This document shows, piece after piece, positions 10,729-22,156 of a DNA stretch of 64,000 nt. Under the pieces are notes generated by a model that made no database searches, had not been told where the DNA came from, and saw only the letters and a program-made list of their open reading frames with translations. The number at the start of each line of letters is the position of its first letter. Position 1 is the first letter of the stretch. Both the position numbers and the translations under genes were made by a program. This DNA comes from Anastrepha obliqua (taxonomy: Eukaryota > Arthropoda > Insecta > Diptera > Tephritidae), in NCBI RefSeq assembly GCF_027943255.1, contig NC_072893.1:96851784-96915783 (forward strand). The letters are read 5' to 3'.

Positions 10729-12266
10729 GTAGGTAGATAGGTAAGATGGCAAGAGTACCCCAGGTACGCTACAAGTAGCACTTACGTGCCGTTTTGATAC
10801 CATAAAGTGGACCACTACCTGTGAAAGGATTAAGGGAGGAGATAAGACCGTCTACAGCCATCCAGTGCTGTTGATGTAGCGGAGGAGAGAAAAGGGATCT
10901 AGGCTGGAGAATTTCATCAAGTCATCCCCAAAGGGGACGCTGAGGAATCTCAAGCGCCTAGCCGCCAAAGCCGGACATCTGCAGAGAAAGTGTTCCACAG
11001 TCTCTTTCTCTGTAGGATCCCCACAGCTTCTGCAATGGGGGTTGTACGGAATTCCAAGCTTCTCCGCGTGAGTGCCGATCACCCAGTGGCCAGTTTGAGT
11101 TGGAAATTGAATTGCGGGGGGTTCCCATCACCTTAAGCGTTCTGTTTATATCGTATTGAGGCCATAGTGCTTTTGAAATGGCACACGATGAGACAGACCT
11201 CCATCTGTCTTGCGCTTTTCTTAGAAAAAAGTTATGTAGTTTCCCTTTACCGACGGCCAAGGGGATACCGATGTCTGAGAAGAGTGCAGCTGGATTCGGT
11301 TCTGCCGCCTCCTTCCTGGCAAGCTCATCGGCAATTTCATTTCCCTCTACAATATATTCCTGTGCCCAGGAACCCAGATGAGGGAAATGTTTCCTGCACG
11401 TTCGAGGCGTTTAAGTTCCTCCTTACAGGAGTTCACGAGAAGGGAGCTGCAATACGGCGACAACAGTGCCTTGATTGCAGCTTGGCTATCGGAAAAAATA
11501 TTAATGTCTCCCTCCCAACAGCGATCCCGAAGCATTTTGCATGCCTGCAGGATCGCGAAGACCTCTGCTTGAAAGACGCTGCTTGTCTCCGGCAGTTTAT
11601 AGGAGACCGAAATGCTGGCGGATTTGGAGTAGACCCCCGCTCCCACTCCAGACTCCATTTTGGATCCGTCAGTGAAAACAGAGGCATCTATATCCGCAAC
11701 AACTCTCCCCTCTTTCCAATCTAGCCTGCTCGGAAAGATAGCCCTAGCACAACCCTCAAAGCACAGTTTGCGGATGGAGAGGTCGGTGCGAGTATCAGAG
11801 AAGGAAGGGGAGATCTGCTTCAAGATGCTGCTATGCCCTACAGGGAGTTGTCTCCAAAGGCCAAACTCCTTCAGTCTAATAGCACTCTGAGCAGCAATGG
11901 ATTTAACCTGCAGATCCACAGGAATTAAGTGGAGAATAACGTTGAGCGCAGCGGTGGGACATGTTCTACAGGCACCAGTGATGCCAAAACATGCAGTTCT
12001 CTGCACTCTCTCTAATTTAGTGAAGTTGTAGCCCTTCCTAAGAGCTAACCACCAAACTAGGCAGCCGTATGTCAAAATTGGCAGAACCACTAAGTTGTAC
12101 ATCCAAAGTACGACACGTGGCTTGAGGCCCCATTTTTTGCCGAACATAGATTTACAGGCGTAGAAGGCTATATTAGCCTTCTTAACTCGATTTTCTATGT
12201 GCAGCTTCCAGTGGAGCTTGGGGTCAAGTATTACACCAAGATACTTGACTTCCGATGAAAGTGTAA
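10729..12266 (-). mobile_element. LINE family C, copy 1, nested insertion
   Basis: A 5'-truncated non-LTR retrotransposon inserted in reverse orientation into another LINE. Perfect 16-bp target duplications GACATAGACATAGTAG lie at 10713-10728 and 12267-12282. The 3' tail, at the left, is a set of CTTACC/CTACC repeats. The element is nearly identical to 39759-41309, which shares the coding end and the same 3' tail type. Truncation, tail and a long target duplication together are the classic LINE insertion pattern. Confidence 0.93.
10852..12266 (-). pseudogene. LINE family C ORF2 C-terminal half
   Basis: Thumb, RNase H and C-terminal region of a Jockey-like ORF2. Visible motifs: VKYLGVILDPKLHW (thumb), VFTDGSKMESGVGAG (RNase H Asp), VFQAEVFAILQACK (Glu), NIFSDSQAAIKALL (Asp), LIWVPGHRNI (His). 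Relative to the copy at 39545-41309, a 5-nt insertion near 11350 shifts the frame straight after HRNI, and a further deletion near 11095 removes the ISKLIAVITGHW stretch. The last part, CRSCGDPTEKETVEHFLCRCPAL, is readable again from 11082 to 10852. It lacks the whole RT palm, so it could not act alone. Confidence 0.9.
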
Positions 12267-12282
12267 GACATAGACATAGTAG

Positions 12283-13890
12283 TGACAGGCAAATACCTAA
12301 ACACCGTGAATAACCTAATGAATAATACACTCGCAGCAGTGCACGAATGGGCAACACGGGCAGGCCTAGAGATAAATGCTGATAAAACGGATATGATACT
12401 TTTTACTAGAAGGTACAAGATCCCCTATTGGCAACCCCCGAAGCTTAACGACGTGGAACTAACTCTTAAAGACCACACAAAGTACCTTGAAGTAATGAAG
12501 TACGATGTATGATATTAGAGAGAAATAAAAAGGCCAGAAAGGCTTTATACATATGTAAAAAGATCCTGAGAGTTACATAGAGCCTATCTCCTGCTATAAT
12601 GTATTGGTGCTACTTAGCTATAGTAAAGCCAATATTACTCTATGGTGCTCTGGTCTGGTGGACTGCGCTAAGAAAACCGACATATAAAAAACCTACGTTT
12701 TCAACGTTTTGGTGCACTCTGCACAACAGGTGCATTGAGAACTACTCCAACGGCAGCGCTTGAAAGATTACTTAACTTGTCACCGATTGATATTGCGGCG
12801 GAATGTCTAGCAACTAAATCCGCCGTAAGACTCAGCGCGACAGGCGAATTTACCTGTAAAACATGCGCACATAGCTCAATAGGCATGAGTTAAAGGGTCC
12901 AGACGAACTATATGACTCCGAAATGCAATTGGGTGAAGAAATTCCGAACAACAATAGAAGAAGAGGGATGGAAAAGAGGAATGAAAACTAACCCAAATAC
13001 CTTTAATATATTTACTGATGGCTCGAAGATGTTAGACGGAGTAGTGGCAGGTACTTATTGCGCAGAACTAGGCAGCATCTTTCAAGCAGAAGTTTTTGTT
13101 GTAGGTAAGGAACGCGGAAATAGCATTCGCAAAGACATCAAGCAACGCCAAAATAAATATATACGTTGACAACCAAGCGGCGATAAAAGCAATACTCCCA
13201 TATGAAATTTAATCTAAAAATATTCTAAAAAGCAAGGAAGCCGTAGAGAGACTATCCGCAGACATACGGTTGCACATTTATTGGGTACCCAGGTATAAGG
13301 GCATTGTAGGAAACGAAATTGTAGATGAAATACCATTACCATTTGTACAAGAAAAGGACATACTGAAACCTTTAAATATGATATACCTTCTGCTCAAATA
13401 TGAACGAGACGTTATCAATAAAACGGTCCGCGGATGACATATGGCAAAACTAAATTTTTTGTTTTTTGGCAGGACTGTTATAAGCTTACATGGCAAATTT
13501 CAGCGTGATATGTCACATAGTTTGTTTTCTGTGCTACTGTAAACAAGTCAAGCTCGAGTGTGTTCACGCATACCAGACAGAAATTACAAACAACGATAAC
13601 TGCAGATTTTGCAATGAACTAGAAGAGAGGGAAACGCTAGAACACCTTCTATGTTTCATGCGTTAGCTAGAACCAGATTAAAGTTCTTAGGAGCTCTACA
13701 ATATGAGAAATTAAAATACCTCTCGGGGTTAGAGCTTCAGAATTTACTTAGATTCGCAAAAGACGCAGATGTATTACAAGATGTCTACTACAAAGAAACG
13801 TAAAGGACTAGCTCCATCTGGTAACTCTAAAGACCAATATGTCTATGTGATGGCTTTCAGCCAGCCAGGACAACCTAATCCAATCTAAGC
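12283..13890 (+). pseudogene. Jockey-like LINE (family D), 3' part of the split copy
   Basis: Continuation of 10250-10728. It begins directly after the ADD motif with VVTGKYLNTVNNLMNNTLA and AGLEINADKTDMILFTRRYK (RT palm/thumb). RNase H follows near 13010 (IFTDGSKMLDGVVAG, FQAEVFVVGK), with DNQAAIKAI near 13165, IYWVPRYKGIVGNEIVDEI near 13280, and a decayed zinc-knuckle region. The end carries the family D tail: CCATCTGGTAACTC, then GACCAATATGTCTATG and CAACCTAATCCAATCTAAG. Other family D copies here are 23881-25600 and 33104-33751. Many stops; dead. Confidence 0.82.
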
Positions 13891-14255
13891 TCAGTAGTCA
13901 TATTCAATTAAAAGGTAAGATAAGAATTAAGTTAACTCAATCCTAGTACAATTTTTCGTATCTTCAGGCAACTTTCTTCTTATCGCCTGACGATGCTCTT
14001 TTGTATCGTTGCCAGACGTTTCGTGAATGTTTATGATTCAGCACCAGCTACTAGACTACACTATCAGACAGATAGCTCTCAAAAGTGGCATGTAAACAAC
14101 TGACGGTATACCAGCCTAGAAGGAAGTAATAATTTCGAACATCTAAAGCTCGATTCATTTAAAACTATCGAGTGCTATCTACGTCAGTAATCCGTACACG
14201 GGACACTGGCAAGAGTTATTTCAAGCAAAATCGACCTGATCAAGAGAAACATAAT
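13891..14255. other. Non-coding spacer
   Basis: No coding or repeat structure recognised. Confidence 0.45.
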
Positions 14256-14259
14256 TTAA

Positions 14260-15350
14260 GGGGACAGATACCTATAAACGGCCATATTTTCCCTGATTTG
14301 CATTAAAATTGTTTAAAATGAAGAAGTCAATATATTTTGTTCCAAAATTGGTATATAGTTTATTTATACATTAAAATAATATATAATATATATAATAATT
14401 TGTGGAACATCATGTACCATGCAGTCCTGAAGGTGAAGCTCCCGCCAAACGCCGAAATTGTGGGATGCGCCAACATAGTGGGAGTAATTGAGACTATCGA
14501 CGGTCTTCATACGCCTACAGGAGAAGAACCTGGACGCGGGTACCTGTTGTGTCTTCGGACATAAACGCGGCTCTACCCAGAAGTTATACTTTTGTGGTCC
14601 AGGGTAGAACTAGCCGAGGTGGAGGATTGTTATAGTATTAGTGGGAGCGTGCCCAACATACTATTGGTGTGACGGCACCTTTGAGATGTTTCTGACATTT
14701 TGAGTTTAACCTCCTTAAAAAAAAAAAAAAAATAATAATAATAATAAAAAAAAATTTTTCTTTTATTTTAATTATTTAAAATGGCGGATGTACACTCAAT
14801 TCTCCCCAGAAGGTCGGAGCGGAGCTTTTCAATCCGCGGGCATTGTAGCATCGGCGCCAGTGACCTGAATACAAAAAACCAAACATTTTTTTGTTTATTA
14901 ATGTCATAATTTCTATATGAATGAATTAAGCAAAAATGAAAAAAAAGCTTAAAAACAATGAGTTTTTGGGCAAATTTTCCTACTATTTTTGCTTCGAAAA
15001 AATGATTTTTTCGGAAAATTTTCGAAAACTTGTAAATTCACATAGAAAGTAATATCATAAAAAGATGCGTGCAAAATTTCAGGGAGATCGGGGAATAACT
15101 TTTCGAGTGGTCGTGTACGCCAATTCAAAAAATACAGTTTTGAGAAAAGCGCGTCTAAAGTTTGAATACATGGAAATTCCGCTCCCAGCGCTCGAACGCA
15201 AGGAATAGAGTCGCCACTGTTGACGCTCTATAATATACGAAATACTTAAATTTACGTTCTAAAATTTGTTTGACATATTCTTAAAGGATTATATTAACAT
15301 TTTATGAAAAAAAATGTTTTTTTTTCGAAATTTTACAGGTATCGGTCCCC
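14260..15350. mobile_element. Non-autonomous TTAA-flanked DNA transposon
   Basis: Terminal inverted repeats GGGGACAGATACCTATAAA at the left (14260) and GGGGACCGATACCTGTAAA at the right (reverse complement from 15350), 17 of 19 matching, flanked on both sides by TTAA (14256-14259, 15351-15354). TTAA duplications are the hallmark of the piggyBac superfamily, but no transposase is present, so the superfamily is an inference. The right half is AT-rich; the left half carries the poly(A)-tailed block described next. Confidence 0.72.
14400..14760 (+). repeat. GC-richer block with poly(A)/TAA tail inside the TTAA element
   Basis: About 300 bp of distinctly more GC-rich DNA ending in 15 A and then TAA repeats (14720-14750). 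The tail suggests a retroposed sequence (SINE-like or LINE 3' end). A 75-codon frame (14337-14564) crosses it but shows no domain I know. I see no clear target duplication. Confidence 0.4.
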
Positions 15351-15354
15351 TTAA

Positions 15355-16844
15355 TATCAAGTGCTTTTAGCCACTCATTTAAAATCGCATTATAGCAGAA
15401 ATTAATTTTCTCTCATTTGCTGAGTTACTGCCCATTACACAAGTAATTGGGCAAATCGGCGAATCTGTGTGGTAGCCGCAAAAACATGCACGAGCTATGA
15501 AAATTGTATTTGTAAACATACACACCCACATACATAAATTCACGCAATAAGCAGCGGAATTGTATTGGCCGCTGGGACAATGCTGATGTTGGCGCGACCA
15601 AAGCGGGGTTGCAAAACTCATTAGCGGGAATCCAGTCCAATCATATACACCGTTAGAACACCAAAGGCTACAGAAGAGCGCTAGTGGTGTAAAAAACAAC
15701 AACAATGTTAAATTAATTTAACCAGTGAAGTGGATATGAAATTAAGTGTATCTGTTTTAGATTTAGAAAGCAGAAAACAGAAAGCAGAGGGGTGAGTGGT
15801 GCGGAGATGGCTACAGCCTTGAGCTGGTTGACGCGAAACTCGCTAGCCAATTTAAACAAATGTTTGTTTAGCGCAGAAAATAATGTTTCGGGAAATACGC
15901 AAAAACCATTTAACGTTTGGGAATAGGTGAGAGTGCGACAACCACATGGGCTATGTACAAGTAATCAGCATGTAGCCACATACATATAAAATTACTGCAA
16001 TTGGTGTTGCGTAATGTAAACAAGCGAAAATAGGTAAGCGATGCCACAAACAGGCGTTTGCCCAAACTCCTTTGCTAAATACACATGGGCCAGCGATTTC
16101 TATAACGACACAAAACTGAGCGGCTTAATTTCGAGGGGAAAATTACAAAACTTTGGCGGCTTTGAACCCTCCCGACAAAACACAAGGGTTTGTTTCAAAG
16201 CTGCGAAATTTTGGCACATCACTAAAATACCATTAAAAGCTTAAAATATTAACAACTTTATGAGGTACAACGTAAAAAGTGTGAAGGCGGATTAATCCGT
16301 TGTTGTGTACTCAATTTTGCGTTCGCCCTCTATTTACGAGTAAAAGGCTAAAATTTGCATAAATACCCAATTGGCAAAACAGATTTTAATTACATGGACA
16401 CAAAATAGAAGATGAACACACACACACATTAACAAATGTGCATGCAATGAACAAACAGATGTTAAATACTATCTATGCACACATCCTGGTGCAACTGCGG
16501 GTGCAAGTCTTAGCAAAGTGTAATATTTATGATTGGTGGGTCTGACTGCCAAGCGTTAATGGTGTGAATGCCCTGTAGGAAACGAAACGTATCTTTAAAC
16601 TACCTTTGAAAAGCCACGTACACAAAAAGTTAGTGCGCTAGTTGGGCACATCCCCCGATTTCTGGATTCTAAAATAAAAATACCCTAGTCTCGCGATTTC
16701 TCAGTATATTTCGATATGTACTTCGAAAAATTGGGTGCGCGTAATATCTTCATTAGTATACAAATTGAGATAAAATATTCATCTTGATCAAAACAAATTA
16801 TAAACAAATCCCAGTAACACGAAAGCCTAGCGCGGGAGTTTGAC
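15355..16844. other. Non-coding, nothing recognised
   Basis: More mixed base composition than the flanks. A 108-codon minus-strand frame at 15379-15705 shows no domain and I do not call it. An ACACAC run lies near 16420. Confidence 0.5.
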
Positions 16845-17519
16845 GTGTGGTAAAACGACAGTAGCCCAAAGATTCGGATTGCTGTATTCCGATTATTAGA
16901 GGCCACATTGCTTTCTTTGGATGTATACCATAATGGTTAGACCAATCATTCCCTATGCTTCGCTTGTTTGGTGGCCAAAAGCCAAGCACGTAACCAATAA
17001 ACAACTACTTGGTAGTTTTCAAAGACAAGCTTGCTTGGCAATAAAACTGGTGCCATGAACAACTGCCCAACTGTTGCTATAGAAGCGATAGAGGGACTAT
17101 CGCCACTGAATATTATCTTCAAAAAATGTGCAGCCAGAAGTGCGTTGAAAACGCAAACCTTACTTGGAAAAGATCTTCCTGGCTTTGGTCAAACAGGTAT
17201 CATAATAGAGATACCGGATCAGAATACAATATGTTCATTAACTACATGATTCGAATATGTATTTTTAACCGTAGGTTTGGAATCATAATCTCAGACCACA
17301 ATGAATGGCAACTGGGAGGAACTTAGGGCGATACTAGAAGTCTCGAATGGTTCACAGACGATTCGAATATATATGCTGAAGTCAGTGCGAGGATCTATGA
17401 TACAGATCCGAGAATCTCCGAGCCAATGAGCAAATGGTCTAGCATCCTTTCAGGTTGAAATTCAAGCAAACTTAATCTGTGCGAGAATAAATCATAAGAG
17501 GAGCACGAGGGTGCACACG
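16845..17519 (+). pseudogene. Jockey-like LINE ORF2, left part
   Basis: Decayed ORF2: WMYTIMVRPIIPYASLVWWPKA near 16918-16985 (thumb/connection), then MNNCPTVAIEAIEGLSPLNI and CAARSALKTQ (17055-17150), then SFQVEIQANLICARI near 17440 (the Glu region of RNase H). The frame is then cut by the inverted-repeat element at 17520-17951 and resumes with IYSDSQAALKSL. Stops throughout. Confidence 0.75.
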
Positions 17520-17951
17520 AGGGCGGGTCGATTTAAAAATTGCTCATTGCTCTGTGAAAATCGTATTCTAGGGATCAAAATAAGAAACTTTGCCGAAGGA
17601 ACCATACCTCTAAAACGAATTCTGATATCCCCCAATTTGGGTCGAACGAAAAATCCCACTTTGACCCATTTAGAGTGCTCCAATCGAGTCCAAATGTTTG
17701 ACCGACCCCCACTAACTTTGGACGGCCGATCCACCCATGCCAGTGGCACACCCCCTGAAACTCCCCTGGGGGGTTCCCCATACAATCATTTCAAAATATC
17801 ACCATTTTTGGCCTTTAGATGAGAAGTTTCTTTTCTTTCGACCCAAATTGGGGGCATCAGAATTCGTTTTAGAGGTATGGTTCCTTCGGCAAAGTTTCTT
17901 ATTTTGACCCCTAGAATATGATTCTTTGCCTCCCCACAAATCGATCGGGCC
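17520..17951. mobile_element. Inverted-repeat (foldback-like) element, copy 1
   Basis: About 430 bp with long inverted arms: left arm 17520-17640 (GGGCGGGTCGATTT, then the ACGAATTCTGATATCCCCC region), right arm 17850-17951 ending in AAATCGATCGGGCC. The ~200-bp centre is shared with copy 2 at 24377-24889, in the opposite orientation. The short frame across the centre is shared by both copies but looks like the by-product of a conserved repeat. No transposase; superfamily unknown. Confidence 0.75.
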
Positions 17952-18580
17952 TAGCTATATACTCGGACAGTCAAGCTGCATTAAAATCACTAGCTTCACT
18001 GCCTAAACAACCTTAACTAACTTAGTACAACAAATAAAATTGTACTTTACTGCGTTCCGGGTAACTCTGGAATAAAAGGCAGACCCATAGTGTGGTAGAA
18101 GCTAAATGCAGGGTAGATAGTTGCATAACAACTACATCAAGCCAAAGGCGTATAGGGCCGTTTACCTACAACAGAGAACTGCATAAGACACGTAAAATAG
18201 ACAAAAGAAAAATAATTGGTTTTCTGGCAGGTCACTATTACTTAAATTACCACCGCTGAAAAATTCACATTGGGTATGAAACAGAGTTTAGACTCTCGGG
18301 AACCACCGAGCGTATCTTGTGTAACTGTATTACCTTGGCAAAGGCAAGACTGCCCATCTTTCATCGAGATCAATTGGATCCGAATGCTTCAGTTGCAGAT
18401 GTTCTAAAATTGGTCCGCAAGGTGGAAAATTTACTGAAAGACTTTCACTTTCAACGAATTCCCAACTTGAGGCAGGGAATATTTAGGTTAAATAGAGCCT
18501 TAATGGTAATAGTGAGAGTTAATAAGACTGGTATTAACTACTTATGGAACATCTGGTAGGGCACTAAAGATCTTTTAGAT
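17952..18580 (+). pseudogene. Jockey-like LINE ORF2, right part
   Basis: Continuation of 16845-17519: IYSDSQAALKSL at ~17957 (RNase H third acidic residue), then KIIGFLAGHYYLNYHR near 18210 and TERILCNCITLAKARLPIF near 18305 (zinc-knuckle-like region), then VADVLKLVRKVENLLKDF near 18390 (C-terminus). Several stops. The 3' end is diffuse, near 18580. Confidence 0.72.
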
Positions 18581-18650
18581 CGAAGTGTCGGCCATTGGGC
18601 ACACTACAGGTACAAATTGTTATTAATACCATATTGCCTTAACCCGAATC

Positions 18651-18768
18651 TACCCAGTGTGACCATATGTCACTCGAGCAGTAGACGTTGCATTATTTGG
18701 AAAACAAAAACTGTAAACAGATTGTTTGCTTTGTGTTTTTAAATGTGGTTATGTGACCACGCTGGGTA
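18651..18768. repeat. Possible short MITE
   Basis: TACCCAGTGTGACC at 18651 and, inverted, TACCCAGCGTGGTC from 18768, enclosing about 90 bp. The similarity continues weakly for a few more bases. No convincing target duplication. This could be a chance imperfect repeat. Confidence 0.4.
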
Positions 18769-18769
18769 A

Positions 18770-19597
18770 ATTAAAGGAATGATCGTTAGTAATTTTTTTG
18801 TTTTTCCTTTTTTTTAACTTAAGAAGAAGAAAACATGAATGATTTTCATTATTTTTTATTGTTAGTATTTTTAAAACACTAAACGACCCTGTTATGAACA
18901 TCGTTTCTATTCTACTTCGTATGCTCTAAATCCCATGGCAAGTATTCCTCCGTACTCCCACCATCTGAATAGATGTATTAATGTTACACAGATATTGGAG
19001 AATATAATAAAAATAAGTGCGATGTGGAGCGGATGGATCAGAACGTGGGCTTGCACAGAATCGGCTTAAACCCAAAAAAGGGGGGAATAACATTTTCACT
19101 TGGGTGATCGATGTTCAATATAAAATTTTTGGCATTTGCGTCCCCAGTTCACGCAAAGGTATCACAATTACAGTTCAGGCGACTAATTATGATTTACTAT
19201 TGCGAGCATTTTTCGAAAAAGCTTAAAGCAATTCAGATGAGACCTAAATGTGCTCCAGATATGTGCACCTCTATTGAACGGGCTGAATGCTCAAAACGCA
19301 ATGTTGACATCTACGTAAAATATTTTATTAATTTGTCACACAAAGGAATGAATAATAAATAACGAATATTAATATTTTCCCATACATTCATAGGACTTGC
19401 ATTGTACTTAAATAATTTTCTTAATGTCATGTTCGGCTTAACTTAATGGGCACACCTCATTAGTCAACTTGCGAAAGAAGTAGGAAAAATATTTTTAAAA
19501 TCCGCTTTTCCTCGCTGTCATTCATCATCACCATTGAACTTTGTCGCTGCGATTGACGTGTGCACGAATAATAATGTTTTAAATATCTACATACTAT
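18770..19597. other. Non-coding spacer
   Basis: No gene recognised. Short frames at 19017-19362 lack any motif. Confidence 0.5.
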
Positions 19598-19929
19598 AGT
19601 TGTAGCCGAATGGGTTGGTGCGTGACTACCATTCGGAATTCACAGAGAGAACGTTGGTTCGAATCTCGGTGAAACACCAAAATTAAGAAAAACATTTTTC
19701 TAATAGCGGTCGCCCCTCGGCAGGCAATGGCGAACCTCCGAGTGTATTTCTGCCATGAAAAAGCTCCTCATAAAAAATATCTGCCGTTCGGAGTCGGCTT
19801 GAAACTGTAGGTTCCTCCATTTTGTGGAACAACATCAAGACGCACACCACAAATAGGAGGAGGAGCTCGGCCAAACACCCAAAAAGGGTGTACGCGCCAA
19901 TTATATAGTATACATAATATATATATATA
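19598..19929 (+). repeat. tRNA-derived SINE, copy 1
   Basis: The head looks like a tRNA gene: an A-box-like TAGCCGAATGGGTTGG near 19612 and a perfect B box GGTTCGAATCTC at 19656-19667, the internal RNA polymerase III promoter. A body shared with copies at 32237-32440, 32729-33027 and 56050-56320 follows, with GCGGTCGCCCCTCGG, AAAAAGCTCCTCATAAA and AGGAGGAGGAGCTCGG. The 3' end is GCGCCAATTA followed by a TA-rich tail. A DNA transposon begins exactly at the end of that tail (19930). Confidence 0.88.
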
Positions 19930-22156
19930 TGTGGTCATAAGCAATAATCGCCTAAGTCGTTAACTTTGCTTCCGAGATAAATAGCTTTTTATATTCAGAA
20001 GCGTTTCTGAGAAATGTAGAAAGCTATAAAAAACTGTAAATACATAATTATTGATCATTTCAAGCAGAATGTTCAGTTAAACAATTATAATGAAACTTGC
20101 CTTTGTTTAGGAGATATTTCATAAAAAGAAATAAAAATGTTTATTGCAAACATAACATATGATATAAGAATGACTATGTTGACTAAGGCTTTTATTGTAA
20201 AAGAATTGGTTGCTGTTTGTGTGGCACATATTGAGTTAAGGAACTATTGCATATAATTTACCAAGATAAAGAGTTAGTCCATTTCACTAATACGAGTTTA
20301 TTTAAAAAAAAAGGAATTTTACAAATTCATTATTTTAAACTAAATGACATTTTCCGAAAACTTATTTTTGTAATATTTATATGTAATATTTATTTAAAAG
20401 TATAAGTATAATATAACAGTCGAAGTTATTCGGTTTCTTATTCACCTTCTACTAAATCTGGATGTACATCAGTTGAGTTATCTGTTAATAAAACTTTTAT
20501 AAAAAGGATGAAAGCGTGGATTTACAAATGGTAGTAAATCAAGGAGATCCTTTTTCTTTTTTGAGCTGATCTTAATGTCTTGTGTTAGCATTGAAATGTC
20601 GCTTTTTGCTATTGAATTTACACCTCGTTTTAACAAGTTCAAAGGAGCATGTTCGTCTAAAGTGGTTTTATAACGAATTTTTGCAAAATTTCTCTTTGTA
20701 AATCTTAGCCATCTAATATCTTTCCAAACGAATTAAAAAATTTTTTTTTTTGCATTTTTTTTTATTTGATTTTTTAAATGAAGAACCTTTCAAGAATATT
20801 CTGTGAAAATTTTAGATGAATCGGAGCAAAACTTACAAAGATACAGCCATGTAAGTGTTGCTACCTACCTGGCTCAACCGCGTTTAGCGTTAGCGTTAAA
20901 GCGTTTTCCCACAACTTACGTTTTCAAAGTCGGTGCCCCTCATAACTTTGAAACTACTGCACCGATCCTTTTGAAATTTTGAACACTTTTTCTGTAGATA
21001 TTTTACAAGGTAACCCCTAAGATTTTTTTTCGAATTTGTTGATACTTTTGTTTTTACGGTAACTAATTCACCGATTTTTTACGCGAAAATCGTGTTTTTG
21101 ACTTTAACGTGCCCAAAAATCGAAAAATTTTTATTTTCAAAAAACCCTCTCGGCGTTACCCGGAGGAAACGATTATCTAACGAAATAACTTTGGTTTTTT
21201 GATTTCAGATAATTTAGCACCGAGTTTTGAGGGGCACCGCAAAACTACTTTTTTTGAGATGCGTCCGAATAATTTCTGCCATTGCTGTATTTTTAAATAT
21301 TTTTGTATGAAAATTTCACAAAATATACTTCAAATTCTATAGTTTTATGTAGTAAAAGATTTGACGAATAAATTTTAACTGTGCCATCAAAAAAAAATCA
21401 TAAAAATGTGCCTTTTTCCATGAATTAACGATATCGTCCCCTTAGTATTAAAATAGCCTATAAATTTTTTGATGTTTTGAGAAAATGAATTTCAAACTTT
21501 TTGTCGAAAGTAGCTCTCACTCAAATCTCGTTATGTCTGTAAATATTTATTATTTTTTGATTGACGTTTTGACCCACTTTGTGGAACTAGAATTTGACAA
21601 AATTTTTACCACATATAAAATCGACGATGGAGATTCCAAAAATTCAAAAAAAAAAATAATAGCCTATGAGCACATAGGCTATTGTTATACTAAGGGGACG
21701 ATATGTCATTCGCATTTGTCGCGTATGAAGATATAGCTCTCTTAAAAACTCACTACAAAAATGCATTAACAACTTTTGAAGAGATAGTGCATGCTTATAT
21801 ATATTTTCAATTTGTAATAAACACTCACCTTCACGTTGGCTCTTATGTCAGCTCTCTTGTGTATGACAAACTAAAAAAAATTTAGGTGCAAAAACAATTT
21901 AAGTTATTATAGGCCATTTAAATATAACATTATTGTAATTGACCATCTTCTTAAGTATACTTAGACTCATATAGTAAATGCAATAGCGCTTCGTTGCGAG
22001 TTAGGCTAATATGTTTTTAATAATATTTACCCTAAAAAAACTAGTTAGAGTGATGGGAACTTCGCGTAAATATACAGTTTTATTAGTTGAATATGCTAGT
22101 ATACATAATTCATTTCTTTCTTAAGTCGACTTAGGCGATTATTGCTTATGACCACA
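19930..22156. mobile_element. 2.2-kb non-autonomous element with perfect 30-bp TIRs
   Basis: The 30 nt at 19930-19959 (starting TGTGGTCATAAGCAATAATC) are the exact reverse complement of 22127-22156. The outer flanks are both TA-rich (TATATATA at the left, GATATATA at the right), so a target duplication is likely but cannot be measured in a microsatellite. The interior is AT-rich with no transposase motif, so it must have been moved in trans. It contains a second inverted-repeat structure (21431-21704). Confidence 0.8.
21431..21704. repeat. Inverted repeat enclosing an 83-codon frame
   Basis: Left arm 21431-21461 and right arm 21674-21704 match at 29 of 31 positions as inverted repeats. Both carry GTCCCCTTAGTAT, whose GGGGAC core recalls the ends of the TTAA element at 14260-15350. 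The right arm also forms a tight hairpin with its inner neighbour (ATAGCCTAT-GAGCAC-ATAGGCTAT, 21660-21682). The frame at 21485-21736 spans most of the interior but I recognise no domain in it. Either a small MITE or facing ends of two related elements. Confidence 0.6.

Noticed and set aside
11167..11724. 185-codon plus-strand frame
   Set aside because: Complementary shadow of the RNase H coding sequence of the minus-strand LINE.
15379..15705. 108-codon minus-strand frame
   Set aside because: Cys/Phe-rich translation with no domain, no initiation context and no neighbour to support it. Looks like chance in non-coding DNA.
16400..16440. Possible CRISPR or regularly spaced array
   Set aside because: Only a short ACACAC microsatellite. 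No regularly spaced direct repeats occur in the window, and the DNA is eukaryotic.
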